Source of the DNA: Cognataquiflexum rubidum | Lineage (GTDB): Bacteria > Bacteroidota > Bacteroidia > Cytophagales > Cyclobacteriaceae | Reading direction: 5' to 3' | Length of the DNA stretch: 64,000 nt | NCBI RefSeq assembly: GCF_022538115.1 | Contig: NZ_JAKZAL010000001.1 | Coordinates: 124,001-188,000, forward strand | Part shown: positions 46,019 to 54,889 of the stretch, in pieces | Layout: each line of letters opens with the position of its first letter | How positions within the stretch are numbered: position 1 is the first letter of the stretch | Position numbers and translations under genes: made by a program | Notes under the pieces: generated by a model | Databases searched by the model: none | What the model saw: the letters and a program-made list of their open reading frames with translations, nothing else | What the model was told of the DNA's origin: nothing

Positions 46019-46677
46019 ATCACATCAATTTATCATCCGATTATACCTCCGGGAAAAAGGACTTTCCGATAGGATTGATGTTTCTGCCCTTTAAGAAAAT
46101 GGGGAAATTCCAGACAGTATACCGGCAGGGAGATTTGGCCAACAAGCTTTTTATGGTAAAAAGCGGTGCTGTGAAGTTGTGTGAGGTAGCCGAGTCCGGT
46201 GAACAGGTCATCCATGCCATCAAAACTGAAGGAGAGATTTTTGGGGAATGGGACGCCTTATTCCATCCTGAAATACATTTTAATAATTCTGCCATCACCC
46301 TATCTGATGATACTGAGGTCCATTATATCAAACTCTCCGAAATCAATTTGGAGACCTATCCAAATTCGGTTGCAGGTCTATCAGCCATTATTTTGGAGGA
46401 TTTTAAAAAATTAAATCTCCGGCACAAAAGGCTTTTAAACAAAGATGCGGCTTACCGAATCAAGGAGACACTCCTGCACCTTGCCCAAAAAGCAGGTCAG
46501 AAATTTGGAGATGAAACTTTGCTTAAAATTTGGCTGTCCCATGAAGACATTGCAAAACTCGCCGATACCAGCCGACAAACAGTGACCACAGTCATGAATG
46601 AACTTAAAACCAAAAAGAAAATCATTTATTCAAGAGACCGGATTCTATTTAGAAGCCTGTCAAATATTCACAATTAA
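46015..46677 (+). CDS. Crp/Fnr-family transcriptional regulator
   Basis: 220 aa. N-terminal cyclic-nucleotide-type sensor domain (YRQGDLANKLFMVKSGAVKL, GEIFGEWDALFHPE) without the Fnr Fe-S cysteines, then a winged helix with recognition helix SHEDIAKLADTSRQTVTTVM. Start overlaps the stop of the barrel gene (ATGA). It sits inside the DM13 operon and is likely to control it. The ligand is unknown; lack of cysteines argues against direct oxygen sensing. Confidence 0.92.
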   Translation: MNHINLSSDYTSGKKDFPIGLMFLPFKKMGKFQTVYRQGDLANKLFMVKSGAVKLCEVAESGEQVIHAIKTEGEIFGEWDALFHPEIHFNNSAITLSDDTEVHYIKLSEINLETYPNSVAGLSAIILEDFKKLNLRHKRLLNKDAAYRIKETLLHLAQKAGQKFGDETLLKIWLSHEDIAKLADTSRQTVTTVMNELKTKKKIIYSRDRILFRSLSNIHN

Positions 46678-46688
46678 ACCAATTCAAC

Positions 46689-47132
46689 ATGAAAAACTTA
46701 AGTATGATTTTAGTATTGATGACAGCCTTTCTGCTGTCCTGCGAAAACATGTCGGATGAAATTCCGATGGATGATGACATGGTTGAGGTAACCGGACCTC
46801 TTGAAGTGCTCAAAAGCGGCACCTTATCAAACCAAAGCGGCGCAGGGACAAGAGGAACCGTACAACTTGTAAGGGATCAGGCGGGAAAATTTTACATCTC
46901 CCTGAGTGACAATTTTACTACCAAGTTCTCTACCGGCACGGTCACGGTCTACCTGTCTACCTCCTCTACATTGAGGCTGAATGAAAGCGGGAGTTTCCAG
47001 TTGTTGGGATTGGCAAACAGGCCCGGAGCACACTTTTATGAGCTTCAGGGCAATAAAGACGATAAGTTTACACACGGTATCATCTGGTGCGGAGCTGCAG
47101 CCATTCCTTTTGGAAATGCCTTATTGGAATAA
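46689..47132 (+). CDS. DM13-domain lipoprotein, copy 2
   Basis: 147 aa, lipobox FLLSC. DM13 domain: LKSGTLSNQSGAGTRGTVQL, KFYISLSDNFTTKFSTGTVT, VYLSTSSTL and the end GIIWCGAAAIPFGNALLE with the conserved Cys in IWC. A paralogue of copy 1, diverged in the middle part but equal in length. Last gene of the operon, 11 bp after the regulator, closed by a terminator. Confidence 0.87.
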   Translation: MKNLSMILVLMTAFLLSCENMSDEIPMDDDMVEVTGPLEVLKSGTLSNQSGAGTRGTVQLVRDQAGKFYISLSDNFTTKFSTGTVTVYLSTSSTLRLNESGSFQLLGLANRPGAHFYELQGNKDDKFTHGIIWCGAAAIPFGNALLE

Positions 47133-47156
47133 CATTTTGTTTGGTCTATTTATTAT

Positions 47157-47193
47157 AAAAAACGGGGGATGAAGATTCATCTCCCTTTTTTTT
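47157..47193 (+). terminator. Terminator of the DM13 operon
   Basis: GGGGGATGAA GA TTCATCTCCC then eight T; stem of nine or ten pairs. Confidence 0.85.
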
Positions 47194-47341
47194 GTCCCAT
47201 GAAGGGGTTTAAGTCATGTCATTTCTTTTCAGCCCAATCACAGGTTAGGTTAAAATGGGATCCTACATCCAAGAATGCTAAAGAATCCATGTTAGATTCC
47301 AAACTTCATAATTCCTAAAGCCATAAAAAAAGCCTTTACCC

Positions 47342-48808
47342 TTAATTAGACCTCATGGGATCAAGTTCAAAAACGAATTCGGTAAAGGTGGAAGAATCCG
47401 AAAAGACTTGAATGTTTGAATCGTGGACTTCCAATATTTTTTTGACAATCGCCAAACCGAGACCTGCCCCTTCGATTCCTTTTTTGTCCCTGTCTACCAT
47501 ATAATACCTCTCAAAGAGTGAAGCCAAGTCTTTTTGGGGAATTCCCGAACCGGTGTTTTTGATACTGACACAGACTTTGTAGGTAGTCTGGCAATAAAAT
47601 GCCTTGAGGATTATCTGTCCGTTTTCGGGAGCATATTTGACGGCGTTATCAATCAGGTTTTGAATTACCCTGTCCAATAAATATAGATCTGCTTTCACCA
47701 CAGGGAGGGAAGGGGAAATGTCTGCGACAAGGTCTATTTTTTTGGCTTTGGCCAAAAGTTCAAATTTAAGACAGGCATCAAAAAGCAATTCCTGGATTCT
47801 GAACGGCTCCAATTTTAACTGCATCTGACCGGATTCCAGTTTGGAGAGCTCAAACAAATCCGCCACCAGTTTGGTAAGCCGGTCTGAGGAATCGGAGATG
47901 ATTTTCAGGTATTGCTCTCTTTCGGATTCAGTGAGCTGATCACCCTTGATCATCATGGTTTCGACGTATCCGTTGATCACAGCCAAAGGATTGCGGAGGT
48001 CATGGGACACATTGGCGATCAATTCCCTCCTCAGGCTGTCCACTTTTTTGAGCTCCTCCATATTGTGCAGAATATTGTCTGCCATTTGGTTGAAAGTAGA
48101 GGCAAGTACGGAAAGTTCAGAATTGGCTTTCATCTGGGGAATTCTCACCTGAAGGTCTCCATCTTTAAACTTACCTACCGTTTTGACTATTTCCCGGAGG
48201 TTCTTTGTCAACAGCGCAGTCAGCAACATAGAAATGATCAATGAAATGACCATTGTGATCAGGAAAGAATTCAGTGTCAATTTGAGCCAATAACTTCCCA
48301 AAAGACCTGCTGCTACTTCTTCAAATTTTTCGCTTGCCAAAGTGATGTAGACATACCCCAAGAGTTTGCCATCTTCGATGACCTCTGTCGCAGAAAAGAT
48401 GGTCTGATACCCATTTGCCCTTGGGTCATCTCCGAGAACAAACCCGGAACCGCCGGATGCAATGAATTCTTTTACAGGTTTGACATCTACCCTTTTGAGC
48501 TTGACCTTGGAATCCAATACCACAAACGAAAGTATTTCCCCTTCGGGATCTAGAAGAAATACCTCAATGCTTGGATTGACGGCCATCATGGAATGCATGA
48601 TTACACCCAAGGCATCCTCGTTGACTTTACCGTTTTTGAAAGGTGGCGCTTCTTTGACCAGATATTCAGCTACTGAAGCGTTCAGTTTTTGTGTGGTTTC
48701 CAGGAAATAGTTTTTGGATGCGACTGTAGTGATCATGATATACGCAAAGCCTACCACCATCATGACTAAGGTAAAAACCAGGGAGATTCTCCAAAATAGA
48801 CTTTTCAT
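47342..48808 (-). CDS. Sensor histidine kinase (HAMP, HisKA)
   Basis: 488 aa from MKSLFWRISL at 48808, 28 bp after the response-regulator stop; a start at 48850 would overlap that gene. Membrane helix 1 (residues about 6-28), an exported sensor domain of about 150 aa (FLLDPEGEILSFVVLDSKVK), membrane helix 2 (about 185-205), HAMP (TKNLREIVKTVGKFKDGDLQ), HisKA with phosphorylated His (ANVSHDLRNPL), and HATPase boxes LIDNAVKYAPENG, NTGSGIPQKDL and GAGLGLAIVKKI. All catalytic boxes look intact. The exported domain resembles a PAS/Cache-like fold; signal unknown. Co-transcribed with the response regulator. Confidence 0.95.
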   Translation of the reverse strand: MKSLFWRISLVFTLVMMVVGFAYIMITTVASKNYFLETTQKLNASVAEYLVKEAPPFKNGKVNEDALGVIMHSMMAVNPSIEVFLLDPEGEILSFVVLDSKVKLKRVDVKPVKEFIASGGSGFVLGDDPRANGYQTIFSATEVIEDGKLLGYVYITLASEKFEEVAAGLLGSYWLKLTLNSFLITMVISLIISMLLTALLTKNLREIVKTVGKFKDGDLQVRIPQMKANSELSVLASTFNQMADNILHNMEELKKVDSLRRELIANVSHDLRNPLAVINGYVETMMIKGDQLTESEREQYLKIISDSSDRLTKLVADLFELSKLESGQMQLKLEPFRIQELLFDACLKFELLAKAKKIDLVADISPSLPVVKADLYLLDRVIQNLIDNAVKYAPENGQIILKAFYCQTTYKVCVSIKNTGSGIPQKDLASLFERYYMVDRDKKGIEGAGLGLAIVKKILEVHDSNIQVFSDSSTFTEFVFELDPMRSN

Positions 48809-48836
48809 ACCATCTAATTTAATTCTTAAGGGGATT

Positions 48837-49535
48837 TTACCATTCGTCATTGAAGCGGTAACCGATGCCCCATGTTGTCAATATAAAGTTTGGATTGTTG
48901 CCATCAACTTCGATTTTTGACCTCAGCCGATTGATGTGGGCATTGACGGTATGTTCATAACCACTGAAATCATATCCCCAGATCAGCTCCAAAAGCTCTG
49001 ACCTGCTGTAACTTCTCCCGGGACTTTTGGCCAGAAGCATCAGCAAATCAAACTCTTTGGGAGTCAGGTCAATTCTTTTTTGGTTCAATAAGACTTTTCT
49101 CCTTTTCTCATCGATTTCCAGATTTTCAAACCGCACCGCATCCTCATTTTTATTGCTCAAGAGGACAAATTGGTCCTGCCTTCTCACGATGGCTTTGACC
49201 CTGGCTATAAATTCCCTGATTTTGAAAGGTTTGGTGATGTAATCATCAGCACCAGATTCCAATCCCATTACTTTATCGATTTCTTCGGATTTGGCTGTGA
49301 TCATCAGGATAGGAGTGAAATTATCCAATGCCCTGAGCTTTTGACAGATACTCAGACCGTCCATTTCGGGAAGCATGATATCCAAAATCATCAGGTCAAA
49401 CGCACCCGAGGAAGCAAGATCGTATCCGGTCTTTCCATTGTTAGCCACCTGAATCTGATAGCCCAGGTCCCTGAGATGAATCTGAATGAGTTGGCTGATA
49501 TTAGGGTCATCTTCGACTACCAGTACCTTTTTCAT
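48837..49535 (-). CDS. OmpR-family response regulator
   Basis: 232 aa from MKKVLVVEDD at 49535 (an ATG three codons earlier is possible). Receiver: acidic pair EDD (8-10), phospho-acceptor Asp in DLMILDIMLPEMDG, conserved Thr in ILMITAKS and Lys in ITKPFK. C-terminal winged helix: RKVLLNQKRIDLTPKEFDLL, SRSELLELIWGYDFSGYEHT, VNAHINRLRSKIE. First gene of the operon with the histidine kinase. Targets unknown; the adjacent DM13 operon is a possible target. Confidence 0.95.
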   Translation of the reverse strand: MKKVLVVEDDPNISQLIQIHLRDLGYQIQVANNGKTGYDLASSGAFDLMILDIMLPEMDGLSICQKLRALDNFTPILMITAKSEEIDKVMGLESGADDYITKPFKIREFIARVKAIVRRQDQFVLLSNKNEDAVRFENLEIDEKRRKVLLNQKRIDLTPKEFDLLMLLAKSPGRSYSRSELLELIWGYDFSGYEHTVNAHINRLRSKIEVDGNNPNFILTTWGIGYRFNDEW

Positions 49536-49798
49536 AATTGCCATGTTGTAAATACCGATAAAAGTAAATCGAAATATTCACGAAAGTATCACGAAAGGCC
49601 CTGAGGGAATTTTCAAGTAAAAAGAATTATTTGTGCTAAATGAATTAGCCTAAAAACGTGAACCTTATCGATAAGTTTTTTTTGGTTCCAATGACCCCGT
49701 GCCTTTCCATTCCCCAAAAAAAAGAAACACGGATTTTGGAATCCATCCTTGAGGAGGCTTCCAAAATCCGGGTATCTCTTCAGTATAAAACCAAGGAT

Positions 49799-50623
49799 TT
49801 ATCCGCCGATCAGCTTCATTCCCTTTTCTTCTCCTTCCCTATCCACCTCAAAACTCCAGATGAAATCCCTGCAATCTGCGGATACATTTGAGCCGGGGCA
49901 AGCTTGTTTAGTTCCGGCTATCAGGTAGCCATTGGCATCAGCTGCGACTTCAAACTTTTCTCCATACTCATTAAAAAATCCTCCATAGGTTTTTTGCCAA
50001 AGGAGCTCGCCTGATGCATCGATACTCAGGAGCAACACGTCATAATTGCCTGCGCCAAACGAACTGGTAGAACCGAGTACCGTACAGCCGCCATTTTCGG
50101 TGGGAAGGATTTGGGATGCCTTGTCATAGCTTGTCCCGCCATAGGTTTTTTGCCACAGAATATTGCCCAAAGCATCTTTTTTGGTCACTTCAATATCGCA
50201 CTCCGTCTCAGACCCACAATTCACTGTGGCTACTTCAAAAGCATAATTTTGGGATGGTTGACTTTCATTTGGTCTGCTATTTGGCCAAAACAAGAATGAC
50301 AAAATAGACAATCCGACAAGCGAAAGCGATCCTAATAGGGGAATTCTGTACAAGGAAAAAGAGGAAAATAAGCCGTTCATGGTTTTGGAAAGTTTAGAAT
50401 TTGGAACATTGATTTTTTTCTTGGAATCCTTAAAAAAACCAACCAAATCCACTTCCAGTACCTCGGAAAGTTTCTTCAAAGAATAAAGGCTGGGTTTGAC
50501 ATCCCCGTTTTCTATTCTTTGGATTGTCCGCAGGGAAATGCCGCTTTGGTCTGACAATTCCTGTTGGGTAAGTCCTTTGGCAAGCCTCAGGGATTTGATT
50601 TTTTCTTCTGGATTCACGGCCAA
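49799..50623 (-). CDS. Membrane-anchored XRE-type regulator with exported repeat domain
   Basis: 274 aa with an unusual architecture. Residues 8-60 are a helix-turn-helix (SLRLAKGLTQQELSDQSGIS, LRTIQRIENGDVKPSLYSLK). Residues about 92-112 are one membrane helix (LYRIPLLGSLSLVGLSILSF). The rest is exported and has two copies of the G-[NE]-[IL]-L-WQKTYGG phrase (GNILWQKTYGG, GELLWQKTYGG), typical of Bacteroidota secreted beta-propeller-like repeats, plus four cysteines that could form disulfides. This could be a one-component transmembrane regulator that reads a periplasmic signal, in the style of ToxR/CadC but with XRE-type binding. Gene order gives no target; a TCS operon lies downstream on the same strand. 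Confidence 0.85.
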   Translation of the reverse strand: MAVNPEEKIKSLRLAKGLTQQELSDQSGISLRTIQRIENGDVKPSLYSLKKLSEVLEVDLVGFFKDSKKKINVPNSKLSKTMNGLFSSFSLYRIPLLGSLSLVGLSILSFLFWPNSRPNESQPSQNYAFEVATVNCGSETECDIEVTKKDALGNILWQKTYGGTSYDKASQILPTENGGCTVLGSTSSFGAGNYDVLLLSIDASGELLWQKTYGGFFNEYGEKFEVAADANGYLIAGTKQACPGSNVSADCRDFIWSFEVDREGEEKGMKLIGG

Positions 50624-50762
50624 ATATCTTTTTTTCTAAATCCTATTAGAACGTCAGGCATGCGCCATCTTTACGCCAAATACAAAACTGATTCCAAATG
50701 GGATTGTTTGGGGCGAGAGTCTGACCCCAAACTTAAGTATTATGCAATCCGTAAAATTCACC

Positions 50763-50770
50763 TAGTTTTG
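50763..50770 (+). promoter_or_regulatory. TAnnTTTG box (TAGTTTTG) of the CotH gene
   Basis: TAGTTTTG fits the -7 consensus, 19 bp before ATG at 50790. Confidence 0.5.
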
Positions 50771-50789
50771 TTTTCCAAATATAAAAATT

Positions 50790-52250
50790 ATGCAAGGTAC
50801 AGTTAGAAACATTTTTTGGATTGGGGTCATCAGTTTGTTCATTTGGACAGGATGCAAGGAACCCGTCGAGGTTTTTATCCCGAAGGGTGACGACGGACAA
50901 GTATTTGCCATCGATACTGAAGATAGCGAGATACCCTATGTCGTGATAGACACCCGTGGTGCTTCGATTCCTTACGAACCTAAGGTTCAAGCCCAAATGA
51001 AAATCTACCAAGAGAAAAAACTGATCCAAACCCAACTGATCGATATCGAATACCGTGGCAAAACATCTTTTCGGCTCTCAGACAAAAAGGGATTCAACTT
51101 TGAAACTATTGACGAGGCGGGTGAAGGAATCGACGTTTCCTTCCTTGGTCTTCCCAAGGAGGAAGATTGGAGGCTTATCGGCCATGTTGTCAATAAATCC
51201 GAAAAGTACATTTGGGACAGAAGCTTGATGTTCAACCAAGTCGCCTATGACATTTCCAATCAGATCGGGAAATATGCAAGCAGGGGAAAGTTTGTCGAAA
51301 TTGAAGTCAACGGGGAGTATATGGGGGTGTATTATCTGTGTGAAAAGCTGAAGCGAGACAGTCAACGGATTGACATCAAATCACTGAATACATCCTCCAC
51401 CAACCTGACAGGGGGCTATATCCTCAAAATCGACAAGGCTGATGCCGGACCGGAACATGATGGCAAACCACTTTCTTATTTCCTGAACAATTGGGATGAT
51501 GATGCCCGATATACCTCTCAGAACAGCTTTCGAAGCGGGTATGATGTTTTTAGAAAACAAATCAATTTTGAGGCTTTTAGGCCACCATACCATCCGGACC
51601 AATACTTGGAGACCTACTTCATGTATGAGTATCCAAAAGCGGAAGACATCACCGGTGCCCAAAAAATCTATATCGCCGATTATTTGCAAGACTTCGAAAC
51701 TGCTTTGCTACAGGATGATTTTGGTGCAGGAGAAAGGAGTTATGCTGATTACATAGACATCGGAAGTTTTGTGGACTATTTCCTCATCAATGAACTTTGC
51801 CGTAATGTCGACGCCTACCGCATCAGCACCTTTTTGGTAAAAGACCGTGATGGTAAATTGGGTATGGGGCCTGTATGGGATTTCAATATTGGCTTTGACG
51901 AGGGAGATAGGATTCCGATGAATGATTGGGTGATCAATTACAACAACTATGTCAACAAAGACCCTTGGATGATGCCGTTTTGGTGGGAACGATTGATGGA
52001 AGATCAGATATTTCGCCAAGCTGTCAAAACCCGTTGGACAACATTAAGAGGAAGCACTTTGAGCACCGGAAACCTCCAAAAACTTGTATCCGACACTTCC
52101 AAGTACCTGCAGGACAATAATGCCGTCACCCGCAACTATGCGAAGTGGGAAGTAAGTGCGGACCGAACCTACGACCAATCTGTCCTTGACCTTCAGAATT
52201 TTCTGAGTCAACGCGCCAATTGGATGGATGGAAAAATCGGGGCATTTTAG
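50790..52250 (+). CDS. CotH-family protein kinase-like lipoprotein
   Basis: 486 aa. Lipobox IWTGC near residue 22. CotH kinase core: IDIEYRGKTSFRLSDKKGFN, LIGHVVNKSEKYIWDRSLMF, FVEIEVNGEYMGVYYLCEKL, RIDIKSLN, GGYILKIDKAD, and the metal/catalytic part GPVWDFNIGFDEGD. The Asp residues of KIDKAD and WDFNIGFD correspond to the CotH active site. Spore-coat CotH proteins phosphorylate serines of other coat proteins; in Bacteroidota, exported members have unknown substrates, often on cell-surface proteins. Monocistronic, followed by a terminator. Confidence 0.9.
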   Translation: MQGTVRNIFWIGVISLFIWTGCKEPVEVFIPKGDDGQVFAIDTEDSEIPYVVIDTRGASIPYEPKVQAQMKIYQEKKLIQTQLIDIEYRGKTSFRLSDKKGFNFETIDEAGEGIDVSFLGLPKEEDWRLIGHVVNKSEKYIWDRSLMFNQVAYDISNQIGKYASRGKFVEIEVNGEYMGVYYLCEKLKRDSQRIDIKSLNTSSTNLTGGYILKIDKADAGPEHDGKPLSYFLNNWDDDARYTSQNSFRSGYDVFRKQINFEAFRPPYHPDQYLETYFMYEYPKAEDITGAQKIYIADYLQDFETALLQDDFGAGERSYADYIDIGSFVDYFLINELCRNVDAYRISTFLVKDRDGKLGMGPVWDFNIGFDEGDRIPMNDWVINYNNYVNKDPWMMPFWWERLMEDQIFRQAVKTRWTTLRGSTLSTGNLQKLVSDTSKYLQDNNAVTRNYAKWEVSADRTYDQSVLDLQNFLSQRANWMDGKIGAF

Positions 52251-52260
52251 AAGATTTTAG

Positions 52261-52298
52261 ATCCGGCAGGTTTTTGAAAACTACCGGATTTTTTTTTG
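52261..52298 (+). terminator. Terminator after the CotH gene
   Basis: ATCCGGCAGG TTTTTGAAAA CTACCGGAT then T-run; short stem with inner pairing. Confidence 0.75.
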
Positions 52299-52394
52299 TC
52301 AAATCTCCAAACCTCCCATTCCTGTAAATCCACTATCCAACCCCATTCCTTTGAATTAACTTTTGTTCATCAAACCAAACCCATTGTACTTCCT

Positions 52395-53714
52395 ATGAAA
52401 AAGTTTTATCTCCTTCTTTTCTTGGCTTCTCTTCTTGGCCATTTCTCTTATGGTGCTGCAGCTTCCGATCCAAATGAAAACCACATAAATAACTTAGCTG
52501 CACCCGGCGATTACAGATGGGTGGTGGAAGGGTTTGATTGGGGACCTGCTGTGAACAAAGTCATTCTCAGTTTGGAAGAGTCCGTCAAGGATGCAAACGC
52601 AACAGAATACCAAGTATTCGCAACCCGGAGTTTGGAAGGTGCAGAAATTCAGGCTGAAAGTGCCTCCGGAACCCGGTCAGTAGTCTATGCTTATGTTTCG
52701 GATGAAAATGGGAACAGGTTGGCGGAAGGGAGACACATCACTTTGGTCTTGTCAGTCAGCCCAGCCATGCCAGTCGGATCACCTTTCCAATACACAAGGA
52801 TCAACAACCGTGGCGCCAACTATTGGGTAGATTACAAAATGACCATCCTCCACCACAAAACGGGAAAAGTTTGGAATAACTCCAAAGGCAAAATCATGCC
52901 CTTGGTAGACCAATATGATTTGTCCAAAACATTCCAATACGGAAACGGCCTTAGCATGTCTTACGCTTCGTTTGCACCTAAAGACATCAAGTCAAAAGTT
53001 CCTCTGATCATTTGGCTTCATGGCGGTGGTGAAGGTGGCAACGACCCTACTATTGCCTTGCTGGGCAACAAAGCAGCCAATTATGCCTCCCCGGAAATTC
53101 AGGTTCTTTTTGGTGGGGCCTATGTCTTGGCACCCCAAGCGCCCACCTTTTGGATGCAGGCGGCTGATGGAATGACCCGAGGGAAAGACAACGACATCTA
53201 CAATGAGGCTGTTTTCGCTTTGATCCAAGATTATGTGGCCAAAAACCCAAACATAGACCCAAAGAGAATTTATGTGGGAGGATGTTCCAACGGGGGTTAT
53301 ATGTCTCTCAAACTGATTTTGGAGCACCCGGATTATTTTGCAGGTGCATATATCAGTGCTTTGGCATATTCAAATGAGTTTGTAAGTGACGCACAGGTAC
53401 AGAAAATCAAAAACTTGCCGATGTGGTTTATCCATGCCAAAGATGACGGGACCACCAAACCAGATGACACAATCATTCCTCTTTACCAAAGACTGAAACA
53501 AGCGGGCGCAAAAAATGTGATTTTGTCCTACTACGATAACGTGACAGACATCACGGGATTTTATGGTGGTGAAAATTACCGTTATAATGGACATTGGTCG
53601 TGGATTTATTCCCATGCCAATACGGCTAGGACGGATTTGGATGGCTCTCCTGTCATGCTCAACGGACGCCCTGTTACCATCATGGAATGGCTGGCAGCCC
53701 AGAAGAAAAAGTAG
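52395..53714 (+). CDS. Secreted esterase (PHB depolymerase/dienelactone-hydrolase type)
   Basis: 439 aa from MKKFYLLLFLASLLG at 52395; the open frame upstream to 52296 lacks a signal. Signal peptide ends FSYGA. An N-terminal beta-domain of about 170 aa precedes an alpha/beta-hydrolase: VPLIIWLHGGGEGG (oxyanion loop HGGG), nucleophile in GGCSNGGYM (G-x-S-x-G), Asp in HAKDDGTT, and a histidine in YNGHWSWIY. Similar to LpqC-like polyester or phenolic-ester esterases. Probably cleaves an ester of a polysaccharide or polyester outside the cell. Follows CotH on the same strand but has its own terminator-separated unit. Confidence 0.83.
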   Translation: MKKFYLLLFLASLLGHFSYGAAASDPNENHINNLAAPGDYRWVVEGFDWGPAVNKVILSLEESVKDANATEYQVFATRSLEGAEIQAESASGTRSVVYAYVSDENGNRLAEGRHITLVLSVSPAMPVGSPFQYTRINNRGANYWVDYKMTILHHKTGKVWNNSKGKIMPLVDQYDLSKTFQYGNGLSMSYASFAPKDIKSKVPLIIWLHGGGEGGNDPTIALLGNKAANYASPEIQVLFGGAYVLAPQAPTFWMQAADGMTRGKDNDIYNEAVFALIQDYVAKNPNIDPKRIYVGGCSNGGYMSLKLILEHPDYFAGAYISALAYSNEFVSDAQVQKIKNLPMWFIHAKDDGTTKPDDTIIPLYQRLKQAGAKNVILSYYDNVTDITGFYGGENYRYNGHWSWIYSHANTARTDLDGSPVMLNGRPVTIMEWLAAQKKK

Positions 53715-53954
53715 ACGTGAGGAGATCCTTGGGTCGTTTTTTCAAAATGATTTCATGGATATACGCTTCTTTGCCAGTAACCCTATATTCTTCTTCATGG
53801 GGACGGAAGACGGAAGTCGGAAGACCCCCGCCTGCCGTCGGGCAGGGATGTACCGGATATTTCAGTCTGCAGACAAAAATTGAAATGGATATCCAATCTA
53901 CTTGCATAATTGTGTACATACATTAATGATTTTTATATTTATCGCCGATTCAAA

Positions 53955-54530
53955 ATGAATAAGGAGAAATTCAAAAAATTCTTTCCTTTACAAGTTGAAC
54001 ACTTTATCATCAGCACCAATTTTGACTTAGAAATAATGAATTATAAAGAAGAGATTTTTGAACAAACAGAACAGTATATTGAAGGTTTGGGATTTGAAAT
54101 TGTAAAAAAAGACGAACAAAGACCTTGGGGAGGGTTTTTGGTGATCAACGAAGACCAAGCTTCCAAATTTGCCGCTCAATTTTTCCCGGAGGAGGATTTT
54201 GAATCTCTGAAAATTTCAGAAATGCTTAGCCCAAAAATCCTTTTGGTAGCCCCCGAGAAAAGGTTGAGTTGGCAATACCACTTCCGCCGGGCCGAAATCT
54301 GGCGCTGCATCAAAGGAAAAGTAGCCGTGGGAACAAGCATGACTGATGTGCAAAATGAAATCAAGACCCTTTCGGAAGGAGACAAAATCAAGCTCCAACA
54401 AGGGGAAAGACACAGGTTGATAGGTTTGGAAGATTGGGGAGTGGTGGCGGAGATTTGGCAACATACAGATGCTTCCAATCCGTCCAATGAGGACGATATT
54501 GTCAGGCTGCAGGATGATTTTGGACGGTGA
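53955..54530 (+). CDS. Cupin, phosphomannose isomerase type II-like
   Basis: 191 aa from the ATG at 53955 (the open frame begins at 53910). The mannose-6-phosphate isomerase type II pattern is clear: EQRPWGGFLVI, APEKRLSWQYHFRRAEIWRC, GKVAVGTS, LSEGDKIKLQQGERHRLIGL and the conserved end EDDIVRLQDDFGR. The metal residues are Gln/His in SWQYHFRRAE and His in GERHRL. The nucleotidyltransferase half of type II enzymes is absent. Likely isomerises a phosphorylated sugar, or acts as a non-catalytic cupin; followed by a strong terminator. Confidence 0.82.
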   Translation: MNKEKFKKFFPLQVEHFIISTNFDLEIMNYKEEIFEQTEQYIEGLGFEIVKKDEQRPWGGFLVINEDQASKFAAQFFPEEDFESLKISEMLSPKILLVAPEKRLSWQYHFRRAEIWRCIKGKVAVGTSMTDVQNEIKTLSEGDKIKLQQGERHRLIGLEDWGVVAEIWQHTDASNPSNEDDIVRLQDDFGR

Positions 54531-54582
54531 TTTCCTAGGATTTGAATCCCCTAAGTCCGAAAAAGTCAATTTATTTTAAACT

Positions 54583-54622
54583 AAAAAAAGTGCCCTAGAT
54601 ATGTTTAGGGCACTTTTTTTTA
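54583..54622 (+). terminator. Terminator after the cupin gene
   Basis: AAAAAAAGTGCCCTA, loop GATATGTT, TAGGGCACTTTTTTTT. Strong 11-bp stem. Confidence 0.92.
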
Positions 54623-54889
54623 TTTTTTGGTAAAGCACTTCGAAGCAAACCTGGACTGAAATATCGACAAATAAGAAAATTGCATGTCTTTTTTATACAA
54701 CACTTGAAACAAGGAAAGACTCAAAAAAGGAAAAATGAACTACAAAGTAGTAATTATTGCAATGATATTTAGTAAATATTTTTATACACTTTATTTACTT
54801 TTTTCAGCATTTTTTATAATAAAATCAAAATAAAATGGCTAAATACAAATTGTTTTATTAAAATTTAACTTACCTAAATTATAACCTTT

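Noticed and set aside
49658-49891. 77-codon plus-strand ORF next to the XRE regulator
   Set aside because: Starts with GTG, overlaps the convergent regulator gene by 90 bp and has no recognised family. A genuine small protein cannot be ruled out.
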